From: Melanopsichium pennsylvanicum
Taxonomy: Eukaryota > Basidiomycota > Ustilaginomycetes > Ustilaginales
DNA: 64,000 nucleotides
Assembly (NCBI GenBank): GCA_900208305.1
Contig: OAPG01000022.1
Span: forward strand, 248,001-312,000
Reading direction: 5' to 3'
In this document: positions 51,722 through 62,409 of the stretch, one piece after another
How positions within the stretch are numbered: position 1 is the first letter of the stretch
How the letters are laid out: the number at the start of each line of letters is the position of its first letter
Translations under genes and position numbers: made by a program
The notes under the pieces: generated by a model
What the model was told of the DNA's origin: nothing
The model's input: only the letters and a program-made list of their open reading frames with translations
The model's database searches: none

Positions 51722-51967
51722 AGAGAGAAAGAGAAATCACAAGACTCCACTACTTCTATACTGTATGCTCTAACTTGAGTAAAAACATCGTGTCATAACA
51801 TGGACCAAAAATTAGTAGGTGACAAGTCCATCGCGGGAGCAGTGATGGTGGTTGTTGTTATTATTACTATTCCTGTTGCAGTACATAACAAAAATGAGCA
51901 GCGCTTTTTGCGTTTTGGATTGGACTCGTATCCAACTTATGCTTTATATAGTAGTACGATATCCTAC
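51060..51967. repeat. Intergenic CCT2/RIB3 with microsatellites
   Basis: Upstream of CCT2 are ATG/TTG trinucleotide runs (51141-51173), AG/GT tracts (51331-51362), a CT tract (51443-51457), and a (CA)n run of about 42 bp (51677-51718) followed by (GA)n. No gene is seen. Confidence 0.75.
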
Positions 51968-52693
51968 TTACACTGTTGCATTTGCAGGAGGAACCACTTT
52001 TTGTTCATCCATCTTTACCCCTCTTGTTGTATCCTCTCCCAACTTGTGTTTCAAATCTTGATCCAATACGCCTTCTTTCTCCTCTCTGTACTTTTTCAAC
52101 ATTTCAATCGTACAAACCTTCAAACCCCACTTTTTTGCAAACTTTAAACAAGCATCTCTACTCGCAATTCCACCTTGTTCATCATCTGGATCCACAAGTT
52201 CACAAAGTAATCCTGCCGGTGCAAGACCTGCCAATTTGCACAAATCTACACTCGCTTCTGTATGTCCCATTCTTACCCTTACACCTCCTTCAGTATAACG
52301 CAACGGATTCATGTGACCTGGTCTTGTAAAATCGTCTGATTGCGCGTTGAGATTCGGATCAGCAAGCTTTCTTGAAGTGAGCGATCGATCAGCAGCAGAA
52401 ATTCCTGTAGTGGTACCATGTTTATAATCAACAGTAACCGTATAAGCAGTTTTGTTCTTTTCCGTATTGTTGGGTACCATCATTGGAATGTTGAGTTGAG
52501 CAATTCTCGAAGGAGTGAGCGAAATGCAAATGAATCCCGAAGTGTGTTGAATGAACCATGCCATTTGTTTAGTTGTACAGAGTGATGCAGATATGATCAA
52601 ATCTCCTTCGTTTTCTCGATCCTCATCGTCAAGCACAACAACAAATTTGCCAGCTTTAATGTCCGCAATCGCTTCTTCTATTGTGTTAAACAT
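51968..52693 (-). CDS. RIB3: 3,4-dihydroxy-2-butanone-4-phosphate synthase (riboflavin biosynthesis)
   Basis: Single exon, 241 residues. It converts ribulose 5-phosphate to 3,4-dihydroxy-2-butanone 4-phosphate and formate, giving the carbons of the xylene ring of riboflavin. The active-site loop DDEDRENEGDLIISA, HTSGFICISL, YTVTVDYKHGTTTGISAADR, DDFTRPGHMNPLRY, GHTEASVDLCKLAGL and CELVDPDDEQGGIASRDACL are all present. There is no GTP cyclohydrolase II domain, so it is the monofunctional fungal form. The C-terminus carries ~30 extra polar residues. Confidence 0.95.
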   Translation of the reverse strand: MFNTIEEAIADIKAGKFVVVLDDEDRENEGDLIISASLCTTKQMAWFIQHTSGFICISLTPSRIAQLNIPMMVPNNTEKNKTAYTVTVDYKHGTTTGISAADRSLTSRKLADPNLNAQSDDFTRPGHMNPLRYTEGGVRVRMGHTEASVDLCKLAGLAPAGLLCELVDPDDEQGGIASRDACLKFAKKWGLKVCTIEMLKKYREEKEGVLDQDLKHKLGEDTTRGVKMDEQKVVPPANATV

Positions 52694-53110
52694 GTTCCTA
52701 ATTGAGTCGTGATGTGTGTGTGTGTGTGTGGTTTTCGCTCAAGCGATATGCCAAGATGTCGAATCAAGATCTTGACAATCCGTCAAGTGTTGGGAAAAGT
52801 TTTGCAACGAGCAGCCGGAGAAACGAGGTTCAAAAGACGATGTTGGAGTGCTTAGAACAAGGTTAGGTACAGTCCAACCAAGCCTTAGTCCACACCAACA
52901 AGCCTGTTTCCGGCTACACTCTTACTGCAGAAGAGTGAAAAATGGTCCGACATTTCACACATTCCTAAAAGCCGGTTGATAATGACCTTCTAAGCTGCCT
53001 TATTAATTCGTTTTTCTTTTTTTTCCCGTTAAACTATGTCAGATTATACATGCTTAACAAATCTCAACTTGGCCACAACCCGCGGTTGTTCTAAATTGAT
53101 TAATGTAATT
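52694..53110. other. RIB3 upstream region
   Basis: A GT microsatellite (52712-52729) lies directly upstream of the RIB3 start. Nothing else is recognisable; I looked for and did not find a TPP/FMN riboswitch-like fold by eye. Confidence 0.4.
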
Positions 53111-53356
53111 TTATTCAAGGCGATCCAATCCGGAGAAAGTCCACGGAGCCAATGAACCCGCGGGTTTATATCCACTCTTAGCTACAATATACCATGTGAA
53201 TGACACCCACACTAAGTGGATTGATAAAAAGAGTGATAAGATCATCATTGCGCAAGATTTAGTTAAGTCGCCAAAGAATCTACTTGCACTTGAGCTGTCA
53301 TAAGCTTTGACCTTGCGCCCTGAATCGTTGCGCAGTTTGCAATCCTCAAGCACCAT
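53111..53356 (-). CDS. Possible small single-pass membrane protein, unrecognised
   Basis: 81 codons from the ATG at 53356. A charged N-terminal half is followed by a strong hydrophobic segment (MMILSLFLSIHLVWVSFTWY) and a short tail ending GLDRLE. There is no known family match from memory, no intron and no supporting neighbour. It may be a chance frame; I list it because the membrane segment is well formed. Confidence 0.2.
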   Translation of the reverse strand: MVLEDCKLRNDSGRKVKAYDSSSASRFFGDLTKSCAMMILSLFLSIHLVWVSFTWYIVAKSGYKPAGSLAPWTFSGLDRLE

Positions 53357-53813
53357 CCATAATTCCAAAGTTACTCCAAATCATTCATGGTCATCTGGTT
53401 CGTTCCATTCACAACTTCACTACCACTATCACTCTTCAGTATCGTCATACCGTAGCTGAAACGTTTCATACCGCGGACGCCGTCCACTCTTACTATAAAC
53501 CTTTAACTCAGCCGAAACAACATAATAATAAATAAATAAAATCAACATCATCATGGACAACCCATTTTCTTTTATTGTTATCATCGTCATCATCATCGAC
53601 ACAAATTAGCAACATTTAAATAAGCCAAGCACCTAAAAAAAACAACAACAACAAAGATTCATCCACCAAGTATGGCATAAGCATCATACCCCATCTTGAA
53701 TCGCATTGCAATTTGCAACATTCTTGGAACAAGTTCAACATCGTTCTCCAAACTCTTGCACAAGCCATCTGTTTTTGTTTTTGTTTTTGTTTTTTTCTTT
53801 CCTTTGGAATTTT

Positions 53814-56800
53814 TTATTCCATATCGAGCAATGCCATCTCCTCATCACTGTCAATGATATCGTTGGTCACTTTGGCCTTCTTCGTCCTCTTTTGCGTCTT
53901 TTCCTTGTTCTTCTTCTTCTTCTTCTTCTGTTCCACCACCTCCTCATCTTCGTCAGAACTTTCATCAAACACTCCCTTCTTAGCCTTCCTTGCCACACCA
54001 CCCATGTCGTCCTCACTGTCCTCATCATCATCACCCAGTGCTATATTCTCGTCATCATCCTTATCGTTCTCCGACTCATCCGTATCACGCATGGCTTTGG
54101 CACGTTTAAGACTCTTTCTCTTTTTCTTCTTTTCCACTCCCTTTTTTGAGGATAATGACTTGCGCGAGGACGACAATGATTTCTTCTTCGACTGGGCCAA
54201 TTGAGATAGCTTGGAAGATTTCTCTCTTCGACTACCTCCACCAACATCGTCTTCTCCTTCTTCTGCCAAAAGCTTGGCACCGTTACGAATGATTTCTTCA
54301 TCCCCATCCTCATCATCCTCACCACCACTGCTCTCGCTACCACTCACACCTCCACCGAACAAACCTTCATCATCATCATCATCATCATCACTTTCATCCT
54401 CGTTCTCATCACTATCCGCATTCTTCTTTCTCCCACCTTTGGCCTTCTTCTTACTAGACCCCACAGCCCCTCGTTTGCGCTTCTTACCTCCCTTCTCTCC
54501 AACCGCATCAGGAGCATCCTCTTCTCCACTAGTAACATCTTCCCTCTTAGCCCTCCTTCGAGGCTCTTTCTCCGGAGTCGTCTCTCGAACATATTCGATC
54601 TTGGCTGCTTCCTCACGTAAAGCCTTTCTCTTTTCCGCCATTGCCTCCAATTGAGCGCGTAGCTCCTCTTCCTTTCGAATCTTTTCTTGTTCTCGCAACA
54701 ACTCTTTCTCTCTGCGTGCAGCCGCAACCGCTTCTTTTTGCTTCTGCATCTCTGACTCGTAATTCTCCTGATCAGCCAGAACAGCAGACGCTCGTTCAAG
54801 CAGAGACGATGCACCGTACTTTCCACGCTGTTCCACAACATCGGCTGACATCCACAATAGTTGCCCTCGCTTGGCTGCTTCGAGCAATGCGCCTTCTTTG
54901 CCCATCGGCGTATCTTGAGCATTCGCCGCATCGACCGGAGCCACCAGCAACGGCTGCACCTTTTCCACTGCACCAATCGCATCGCGAAGCGCTTGAGCAG
55001 TCTTGCGGTCCTTTTGCAAATCAAACAACATCTGCAAACCTTTTTGTGCGGTAACAGCATAGTTATACTCGATCTGACGACATTCGGGATGCTCCAAACC
55101 TTTCTCCTTAATGATCAGCTCTCTCGCCTGTTCAAGGTGGCTCAAACTGCTCTGCAGACTGCCAAAGCTCTTTCCTTTCATCCCAATGGCGTATTCCGCC
55201 CTTGCAACGTACTGAATCACCTGTGCGTTGACTCCATTCAAAAACCGTTTGCTGGCAAGTTCATAACTCTTGTGAGCCCTCTCATACTCTTCCTTCATCA
55301 TGAGCACGTGTCCAATGCAAACGTGTACACTGGCTTCGTCTCGAACTTCGCGCAGCTTGGAAAGGATCGCCAACGCTTCGTCTGCGTTCTTCCTGCGTCT
55401 CTCTTCCGGTGCACCTCCCAAAGTGTTGGAAAGGGTGAGGCTGCTTCCACCCGCAGTCTCGGCGAATGCATCTTCGGCAAGCAAGATCGCCATGCCTTGT
55501 GCTGCAAATGCACAACGTGCATCGGCGGAAAGCGCTTTCTCCATGAGATCCGTAGCACGCATCATGTTCTTGCTTCGATCCGCTTTGGCCGTAGCACCAG
55601 CTGCGTGCACAGCTAGTTGGTAATACGCCCAACCCAACGAAGCGAGTGTATGCGGATCCCTCCTACCCGTCTCCACCGCAATCTTGGCAGCAGCACCACC
55701 ACCATAAGCCGCGGCGAGCTTCGGATCGGAAGACGCAGAGAAGAGTAGAGCAGTGAACTCCTTGATGGCTGCCCAAGACGAGGTGGGAACACCTGGGAAT
55801 TCACCTGCGAGGAAACAGACGTAGGTACTGCGTGTGTCGAGATTACCCGGATCCGAATCGAGCGCTTGCTTGAGAAGAGTGTTGGTGGTGTCACGCACAG
55901 CTTTGGCGGAAGCCAGGGCTTCAGCACCCGCCAGCGGAGCAGCGGGAGCCTTGGACACGTTAAGAATGGCGAGACGCACTTTGGCATCAGTGTATTCGGG
56001 ATGAGCACCAAGAAGGGCAGTGTAGGCTTCTCGTGCGACCTCGATGTGACCCGCTTCTTCGTTGGCTCGACCGAGGTTGTAGGATGCAATGAGTTTGACA
56101 GCGTTGACTGTTCGTTGGGTTTCGAGGCGTGTGGTGGTGCTGGGTGCGGAAGACTCGAAAGCTTTGACAGCGTTGGCAGAGGCGGTGACGGCAGATTCGA
56201 GGCGAGAGATGGCCCTCTGGAGCAACCAATTGCGCTCTTCCTCGCGCTGTGAATCGCTGCTAGCAATGTCAGTAGCGCGAATGGCAAGCACCGCACCCAG
56301 ACACGTTTCCAAACTGGCCAACAATGCCACATTGGCGGCTGCCTCATCGTCCTGGATCGCATCGATGTTCTTGCCCGTGTTGCTAGCCTTTGCTTTGGCC
56401 AGCTCGAGACCTTCAGCATAGGCAGCGGAAGCGCGAACTAGATCTTCGGTCTGGAGCAGTTGTGCGAATTCGACACGTGTCAACGGATCTGAACCCAAGC
56501 TTGCGATGGCTTCGAGAGCGGTTTTGGACAGGTCCTCTGTACGGATCGAGAGAGAGGCTTTGGCAAGCGCGGGCGGCACATCTGCAGCAGCGTCAGCAGT
56601 CGCATTCGAAGTGTTTGCCGGAGACGCTTTGGGAAATTCATCCGGCTGAGCAAACAGCGATTGAGGACCGTGCGCATCGAGTTTGGCGGCTTCGATGAGG
56701 CGCAAGGCGCGGTCGAGGATGACACGTGCGCGCTCGGCGTCCGCTTGTCGCTCGGAAGCGGTGGCACCGGGATGGGATTGGGCGCGCAAACTAGCAGCGA

Positions 56801-58253
56801 AGAGGGAAAGCTCGATGGACTGGGTTGGAGACGCCGACGAAGTGGGTCTCGAAGTGAGCACATCGAGGGTGTTGATGGCAGCAAGTGGATCTCTGTTGGC
56901 GACCTGGCACTGAGCCAGACCTAAGGTAGCGAGCGAGAGACACAGATGCAACTGAGCATTGTTGGATGCATTGGCAACAGTGGCGCTGGCAAGAATGCGT
57001 GTGACACTCTCGACGACCTTGGCATAATATCGCTGAGCCTGGAGACGGAGTTCGGGCTGGGTAGCGTTGATGCTGAGCTGAGAGGCCAGATGAGATGCGC
57101 GTGCATAAATTAGCTGAGCGTGGTCGACACCGGCCCTCGCCTCTGCGTACTGGATCGCGTGTTCCCCCAGTTTGAGCGCGGTAGCGTAGTGAGCCATTGC
57201 TGTTTGCTCCACCTCTAGCGTATTGCCCGGCTGGCTCCTTGCCTGTGCGGCATTATTAATAAAGTACTCGCACATGATGATGGCGGCAGTGGCGTTGGAC
57301 TTGTCGAGCTTCCAGCTTTGCTGAAGGCTGGACATAGCTTCGGTGTAGGCGAGCTCGCGAGCCTCGTCTTCGGATCGCTCTACATGAGCGCCAAAGGTAC
57401 CCGGAACGAGACGAGCGGTTTGTTTGACGAGGTTGAGACTTGTGATACCGAGCAAAAGGTGAGCTGCAGAATTCTGGTTGTTGAGTTGGACAGCACGCTT
57501 CCAAGCCTTGCAGGCAGCATCGTGATGACCGAGACCCCAGAGGCAGAGGCCGATGCCGACACGAGGGTCGGGACCACGCCAGCCGAGGATATTGGCGATG
57601 TCGGCGTGGTTGTTGGCTTTTGCCTGCACGAGGAGGCTGACTTGGAGCGCGTTCTGGTAAAGCTTGAGTGCAGGAGCGTACTGACGCTTACGGAGGAGAA
57701 TGCATGCTTTGCCTAAAAGAGCGAGCGCGTGGGTGGGATGTTGGTTGAGGATGGCATCGTAGATGACGAGCGCGCCATCGTTCTGGCCGGTTGTGGTCAG
57801 GAAGATGGCACGCGAGAGCTGATTGATGTGATGCTTTGGATCGAGCAGGTTGGCGTGCTGTTGTGCGGAGTTGGATTCTTGGTAGAGAGCTTCCTTGTGC
57901 TGCTGGTGGGCGAGAGGCTGGTAACGAGCGTCGTTGAGGATGAGTTTGGGCGCCGATCTAGCTTTGCTGAGAGAAAAAGCGGCGAGGAGAGCGCGAAGAG
58001 GAATGGTTTCGGATGGCTTGTGAGAAGCAAGCACTTGGACACCCTTTGCGCAAATCTGGATAGCTTCAGGGATACGATTTTCAATGTAGAGCTGGGAAGC
58101 GAGACGAGTCCAGTATTTGGAGGGAGGACGCTCGTAGACGAGAGCTTCCAAGAAGACCTGGATGTCTTCTGCGGGTGGAAGAGGATCAAGGTCGAGCGAA
58201 ATGGACTCATTGACAGCGACGGGCAAGTCGAGCGTCCTATTGCGAGGCGGCAT
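53814..58253 (-). CDS. CTR9: CTR9 homologue, TPR subunit of the Paf1 transcription elongation complex
   Basis: Single exon, 1479 residues. CTR9 is the scaffold of Paf1C, which travels with RNA polymerase II and promotes histone modification. The N-terminus (ISLDLDPLPPAEDIQVFLEA, PSKYWTRLASQLYIENRIPE) and the arrays of TPRs over ~residues 40-1050 (e.g. AILNQHPTHALALLGKACIL, APALKLYQNALQV, WRGPDPRVGIGLCLWGLGHH, AACKAWKRAVQLN, ANEEAGHIEVAREAYTALL, VHVCIGHVLMMKEEYERAHK) are as expected. Then come a long Glu/Lys/Arg coiled coil (KQKEAVAAARREKELLREQE) and an acidic/Lys-rich tail ending IIDSDEEMALLDME. It is longer than yeast Ctr9 (about 1077), mainly in Ala-rich loops between TPRs and in the tail. 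It is divergent from PDX2. Confidence 0.92.
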   Translation of the reverse strand: MPPRNRTLDLPVAVNESISLDLDPLPPAEDIQVFLEALVYERPPSKYWTRLASQLYIENRIPEAIQICAKGVQVLASHKPSETIPLRALLAAFSLSKARSAPKLILNDARYQPLAHQQHKEALYQESNSAQQHANLLDPKHHINQLSRAIFLTTTGQNDGALVIYDAILNQHPTHALALLGKACILLRKRQYAPALKLYQNALQVSLLVQAKANNHADIANILGWRGPDPRVGIGLCLWGLGHHDAACKAWKRAVQLNNQNSAAHLLLGITSLNLVKQTARLVPGTFGAHVERSEDEARELAYTEAMSSLQQSWKLDKSNATAAIIMCEYFINNAAQARSQPGNTLEVEQTAMAHYATALKLGEHAIQYAEARAGVDHAQLIYARASHLASQLSINATQPELRLQAQRYYAKVVESVTRILASATVANASNNAQLHLCLSLATLGLAQCQVANRDPLAAINTLDVLTSRPTSSASPTQSIELSLFAASLRAQSHPGATASERQADAERARVILDRALRLIEAAKLDAHGPQSLFAQPDEFPKASPANTSNATADAAADVPPALAKASLSIRTEDLSKTALEAIASLGSDPLTRVEFAQLLQTEDLVRASAAYAEGLELAKAKASNTGKNIDAIQDDEAAANVALLASLETCLGAVLAIRATDIASSDSQREEERNWLLQRAISRLESAVTASANAVKAFESSAPSTTTRLETQRTVNAVKLIASYNLGRANEEAGHIEVAREAYTALLGAHPEYTDAKVRLAILNVSKAPAAPLAGAEALASAKAVRDTTNTLLKQALDSDPGNLDTRSTYVCFLAGEFPGVPTSSWAAIKEFTALLFSASSDPKLAAAYGGGAAAKIAVETGRRDPHTLASLGWAYYQLAVHAAGATAKADRSKNMMRATDLMEKALSADARCAFAAQGMAILLAEDAFAETAGGSSLTLSNTLGGAPEERRRKNADEALAILSKLREVRDEASVHVCIGHVLMMKEEYERAHKSYELASKRFLNGVNAQVIQYVARAEYAIGMKGKSFGSLQSSLSHLEQARELIIKEKGLEHPECRQIEYNYAVTAQKGLQMLFDLQKDRKTAQALRDAIGAVEKVQPLLVAPVDAANAQDTPMGKEGALLEAAKRGQLLWMSADVVEQRGKYGASSLLERASAVLADQENYESEMQKQKEAVAAARREKELLREQEKIRKEEELRAQLEAMAEKRKALREEAAKIEYVRETTPEKEPRRRAKREDVTSGEEDAPDAVGEKGGKKRKRGAVGSSKKKAKGGRKKNADSDENEDESDDDDDDDEGLFGGGVSGSESSGGEDDEDGDEEIIRNGAKLLAEEGEDDVGGGSRREKSSKLSQLAQSKKKSLSSSRKSLSSKKGVEKKKKRKSLKRAKAMRDTDESENDKDDDENIALGDDDEDSEDDMGGVARKAKKGVFDESSDEDEEVVEQKKKKKKNKEKTQKRTKKAKVTNDIIDSDEEMALLDME

Positions 58254-59129
58254 GGTTGGCGACTGAGCTGTGCGCTAAATGACCGTGAGACGCCTCCAGA
58301 GACGCCTCCAGGGCAGGGATAAGGAGGGGGAGGGGGGGGGGGAAAGGGGAGTATTGATACTGAGTATCAGCGAAAGACAAGAAGAGCGCTTTGCTGTCGT
58401 CTGTTGATGTGATCCCTTGAATGTGATGGGATACAAGGTGAAGAATTAGGGGGACGAGGAGTGTGTAGTAGCGCAACAGGATTGATCCCAATGGCATCCA
58501 TGCTCTCCAACAAACTTGAATTCTCGAGTGTCTGTCTTGTCCTCCCTTCTTCGCGTCTGTGATCGGATCCGAGCTGGCCCTTTAATTGAAGTTTCTGATT
58601 TCATTGTTAGATCATGTATTATGACATCTTACAACAAAGCGCTTCAAGTGATAAACAAAGTCAGCTTGAGCCCGCGCTCTTCCGAGTCAGCAAGCTTTTT
58701 TTTCCTTTCTTTTTTTCTTTCCCCCCTTTCTCAAGCCAGTCGGCTGTTCCGCACTGCACAGTCAGTACAGTAAATGAATTTAATCTTTCAAAGTGTTGGC
58801 AGTCTATTATAATTCGAGCGTCGTTTAGGCAAAGTGTGTTTTTTAATTGGATAATAATTAAATTTACTGTACCGTAACCCCACAAAGAATCTCTCTTATG
58901 GTAACTAACTAAGGCTGTAAACTTTCTCTCACGACATTTCTTTAAATTTTGCTTCGACGACAACCATCCGACACCTTTGCATCCTTGAATATACCTTGCA
59001 TATCGGCTCTCTGGCCGAATCAAGATTCCATTAGCTCGCAAGCTGATTTGTCCTTTTGCAAGCCGCATTCAAGCCGCTCTTCTTCGCAGAGCTTTGCACT
59101 CGACACGATCTCACAAACACCATAAAGAA
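58254..59129. promoter_or_regulatory. Divergent intergenic region CTR9 / PDX2
   Basis: 876 bp between start codons, with a G-run (58325-58346) close to CTR9 and T-runs (58697-58716). No specific site was identified. Confidence 0.4.
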
Positions 59130-60230
59130 ATGGCAGGCATCGGTGTAGCCACAGGTGTCGCCCTGAATGGCATTAACGGCACATCTCCCATCGCACCTTC
59201 CACCCCTTCCACCTCGTCTTGTTCCACCATCAACATTACCATTGGTGTGCTCGCCATCCAAGGCGCTTTTCGAGAGCATGCTTCCCACGTAAACCGTCTC
59301 CAATCGCTTCATCCTCACCACATGATTCGCTCAACCCTTGTGCGTACTCCTGAACAGCTCGCCGATTGCGACGCGCTCATCATTCCCGGTGGTGAGTCCA
59401 CCGCTATCTCTCTTGGCTGCGAACGCATCGGTTTGCTCGAACCAATTCGAAAATGGGTCCGAGATGGTAAACCGGTTTGGGGAACATGTGCTGGTATGAT
59501 CATGTTGGCGAGGGAGGCGAGTGGAGGCAAAAAGGGTGGTCAGCAACTCATTGGAGGTGTGGATGTGAGAGTCGGCAGGAACGGTTTTGGTAGTCAGATT
59601 GATAGTTTCGAAACGGGTTTGACCATCCATGGTCTTGAAAGAGAACAAGAACCATTCAATGGAGTTTTTATCCGTGCACCTGTCGTGGACGCTCTCTTGC
59701 TACCGTCTGACCTCGAAAAGGTAGCAGTGGACCAGCCAACATTGGTTAAGAGCGTGGATCCAACTAGTCTGCCTGAAACTGTACCCATCCCTATCACCAA
59801 CACGCATGCCGTGCCACTCACTCCCGATGCGCAACTCCCCACCAACACATCCGAGCCTCCGCTACCTAAGCTCATTACACCCGCTCAAGCACCTGCTCTG
59901 CGAATCGTCGTTGCTCCACCCCTCTACGGCACGTCGGATCCCATCGCATCCGCCAAACAACGTCCTCCAATCGAAATCCTAGCTACGCTTCCCGAACCCG
60001 TCACTCCACCCAAATCGCCTTCCAACCAGCCCGTTGCTGCACATGTATCCGAAACAGATTCGCGCATGCACATTGCCAGACGACCAGATCATGATTCGCA
60101 GATCGTAGCGCTGCGGCAGGGCAACATCTTGATGACGAGCTTTCATCCTGAACTCACACCTGATACGAGGTTGCATAACTTGTTCGTGACAAACATCGTC
60201 GGTCCTTACAAGTCGCAGCAGCAACAGTGA
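59130..60230 (+). CDS. SNO1: Pyridoxal 5'-phosphate synthase glutaminase subunit (PDX2/SNO)
   Basis: Single exon, 366 residues from the first ATG (MAGIGVATGV). It hydrolyses glutamine and passes ammonia to the PDX1/SNZ synthase, which makes vitamin B6. After ~30 Ser/Thr-rich residues the family starts ITIGVLAIQGAFREH, with the oxyanion-region motif IPGGESTAISL (about 87-92), the nucleophile elbow GTCAGMIMLA (Cys about 118), GRNGFGSQIDSFE, FNGVFIRAP, and the His-Glu of the triad in TSFHPELTPDTRLHNLF (about 338). The catalytic triad is complete. Between FIRAP and the His-Glu block there are about 110 extra Pro/Thr-rich residues; relatives are usually near 200-230 residues. No PDX1 gene is in the window. 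Confidence 0.94.
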   Translation: MAGIGVATGVALNGINGTSPIAPSTPSTSSCSTINITIGVLAIQGAFREHASHVNRLQSLHPHHMIRSTLVRTPEQLADCDALIIPGGESTAISLGCERIGLLEPIRKWVRDGKPVWGTCAGMIMLAREASGGKKGGQQLIGGVDVRVGRNGFGSQIDSFETGLTIHGLEREQEPFNGVFIRAPVVDALLLPSDLEKVAVDQPTLVKSVDPTSLPETVPIPITNTHAVPLTPDAQLPTNTSEPPLPKLITPAQAPALRIVVAPPLYGTSDPIASAKQRPPIEILATLPEPVTPPKSPSNQPVAAHVSETDSRMHIARRPDHDSQIVALRQGNILMTSFHPELTPDTRLHNLFVTNIVGPYKSQQQQ

Positions 60231-61181
60231 TGGGAGAGTATTGGAACGTCTCGCCAGCAAAGCGTAGAGATACATTTTCCATAGCATTTCTTCCAAGTAA
60301 TTTGATCTGTTTTGCTGTTTTACTTTTCACTTTTTGTTCATTTCAACAGTACCCACCGGCATACGACATATAATCATTCGATTCAAATATTGCAATACAT
60401 AGACCAGACATATGACCTTGTTGCTCGCTCGAGAATTCCATGTGCATATGATATGGTTGTCAGATCAAGCTTTGAGCAAAATCCCAAGTGTAAGATGGTC
60501 AGAAGTTGGTGAGGACATGCTGTAAATTTACAATACAGATTGAAAGACGCTCGGATCTCGGAAGTCAGATTGATTAAAAGGGGGTGGAGTGTCACGTGAG
60601 CGACTGAAAGATTGGAATATTTCTCCTTGGGAAAGGGTCCTTCTTTTTTCGGTCTGCAGAACGACGACGTGCAGCTAAAGAATATTTATTTTAGCTGTCC
60701 CGCGGCTGTTCGGGTCGGGAAAAAAAAAACTGTACTGTAAATTTAAATTAGTTTGGGCTGGTTTGCATACAAGTATGAATTGATCGTGTGGAGCTTTCCA
60801 TCCTCGTCTGCTTTTCTCTTGTTTCATGGATTCACGTTGCCATCCTTCCTATCTGCATTATCTCCATTTCTGTTACAACACCTGATTCCAATCTTTTCAT
60901 CAATCTTGTTCTCTCATATTATAGGCAAACCATCGAAGAGTATTATCCATCAGAACTTTCTTCATCAAGCCGAAAATAATACCTTTTCGTACATTGGAAA
61001 CATTGGACCGCAAAAACTCTCAGTGGTATCTTTCCTTAAGGCTTCCCGACTTTCGTAAGGGGTATTACAAACAACCACCTTTGAACTTACGTCCCCCTTG
61101 GTTGGTTCAAAGCAAAAACCTTAGTTTGTGTCTTTAGCCAGTACGAACAAACAAGTTGGTTTAGGAGAGGTCAATAAAATC
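60231..61181. other. Intergenic PDX2/HAP3
   Basis: No gene. There is a short AT-rich stretch around 60682-60745 with an A-run. An in-frame open stretch before the HAP3 ATG (from 61128) follows a TTTAG that could be a splice acceptor, so a 5' leader intron is possible but unproven. Confidence 0.4.
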
Positions 61182-61982
61182 ATGTCGAGTTCTACACCTA
61201 CAATGACGCACACTTCGATACCACCAGCAGCATCTCACGAGACAGCACCTGGTTCAGCTCACTCTACTCCTGCATCATACACATCTTCCACTCATCATCA
61301 TCAAAATCATCATCACCATCATGTTTCTCACTATGATACGTCATCCTTTCAACAAAAGCAGCATAATGAAAATGATGAAACACATACACCCAATTCTTCT
61401 TCTCCTTCTCCTTCTTCTTCTTCTTCTTCTTCTTCTTCTTCTTCACACCCTGTTGACCTATCCAATCTTCAATCTCATCCAATTTATGCAGCTATGTTTC
61501 AAGACCCAGACCTACCTATCGCCAACATTTCAAGGATCATGAAAAGATCTTTACCCGAAAATGCAAAGATCGCTAAAGATGCGAAAGAATGCGTGCAAGA
61601 TTGCGTTTCGGAACTCATCAGTTTCATCACTTCCGAAGCATCGGACAAATGTTCAGCCGAAAAAAGAAAAACCATCAACGGTGACGATATTCTTTACGCA
61701 ATGCGTGTATTAGGTTTTGACAATTACGAAGAAATTTTAAGGGTGTATCTCTCAAGGTACCGAATGGATCAAGAAATCAATCCTAAAATTCGTAAACGTT
61801 CGAATCCTCCTTCCAGACCCAACCTTTCAAACCATCATAATAACATTCCCCCACATCTTGATGATCAAGATGAAGATGATGATGATGATGATGATATTAA
61901 TGGTGATGATGATGTCGATGGTGAAAATAGCAAACCCCCTTCATCAATAACCAAATATCACCCTCAATTCACATCTACATAA
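61182..61982 (+). CDS. HAP3: CCAAT-binding factor subunit HAP3/NF-YB
   Basis: 266 residues from the ATG giving [10 protein letters not shown]. The histone-fold subunit B of the CCAAT-binding complex pairs with HAP5/NF-YC and binds CCAAT with HAP2. The conserved core at about 110-197 reads [85 protein letters not shown]; every NF-YB landmark is there, including the conserved Cys. The N-terminus is His/Ser-rich with a run of Ser codons (61397-61443) and the C-terminus is acidic with an Asp run (61861-61895). Both flanks are simple-sequence expansions and are likely polymorphic. Confidence 0.95.
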   Translation: MSSSTPTMTHTSIPPAASHETAPGSAHSTPASYTSSTHHHQNHHHHHVSHYDTSSFQQKQHNENDETHTPNSSSPSPSSSSSSSSSSSHPVDLSNLQSHPIYAAMFQDPDLPIANISRIMKRSLPENAKIAKDAKECVQDCVSELISFITSEASDKCSAEKRKTINGDDILYAMRVLGFDNYEEILRVYLSRYRMDQEINPKIRKRSNPPSRPNLSNHHNNIPPHLDDQDEDDDDDDDINGDDDVDGENSKPPSSITKYHPQFTST

Positions 61983-62409
61983 CCCCAACAACAACCATTT
62001 CCTCCCCACATTCCTTACAATCCATCATCATCACTCCACTAAAAAAAAAAAAACCCCTCCAAATATAAATCAAAAGTCTAATCCTTTCTTTTCCTCCCCC
62101 TATTCACTTTCATTCATTTCATCAAAACACAACATCATCAACCTATCCCCTTCATCTTCGAAACCGTATCAATCTTGCATAACTAGCCAAATTTCACTCT
62201 CTTTCATCCATCTCCTTTGTTGAAATTCAATCTCATCCGCAGACACATGCGTCACCCAACCATGCAAGAAATTAATTAATTACTTTTTTTTCTTCTCTAT
62301 AACTTGTTTGCCATCTTTTAAAACAAAGTGAAGCCTCCCAAGGATCCGCATCTCGAGAAGAAAAAAAAAAAACAAAAAACAAAAACAAAAAAAAATTAAG
62401 AAAATGGAA
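61983..62409. other. Convergent 3' flanks of HAP3 and FAB1
   Basis: CA/TC-rich non-coding sequence with A-runs (62041-62053, 62360-62397). No gene. Confidence 0.5.
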
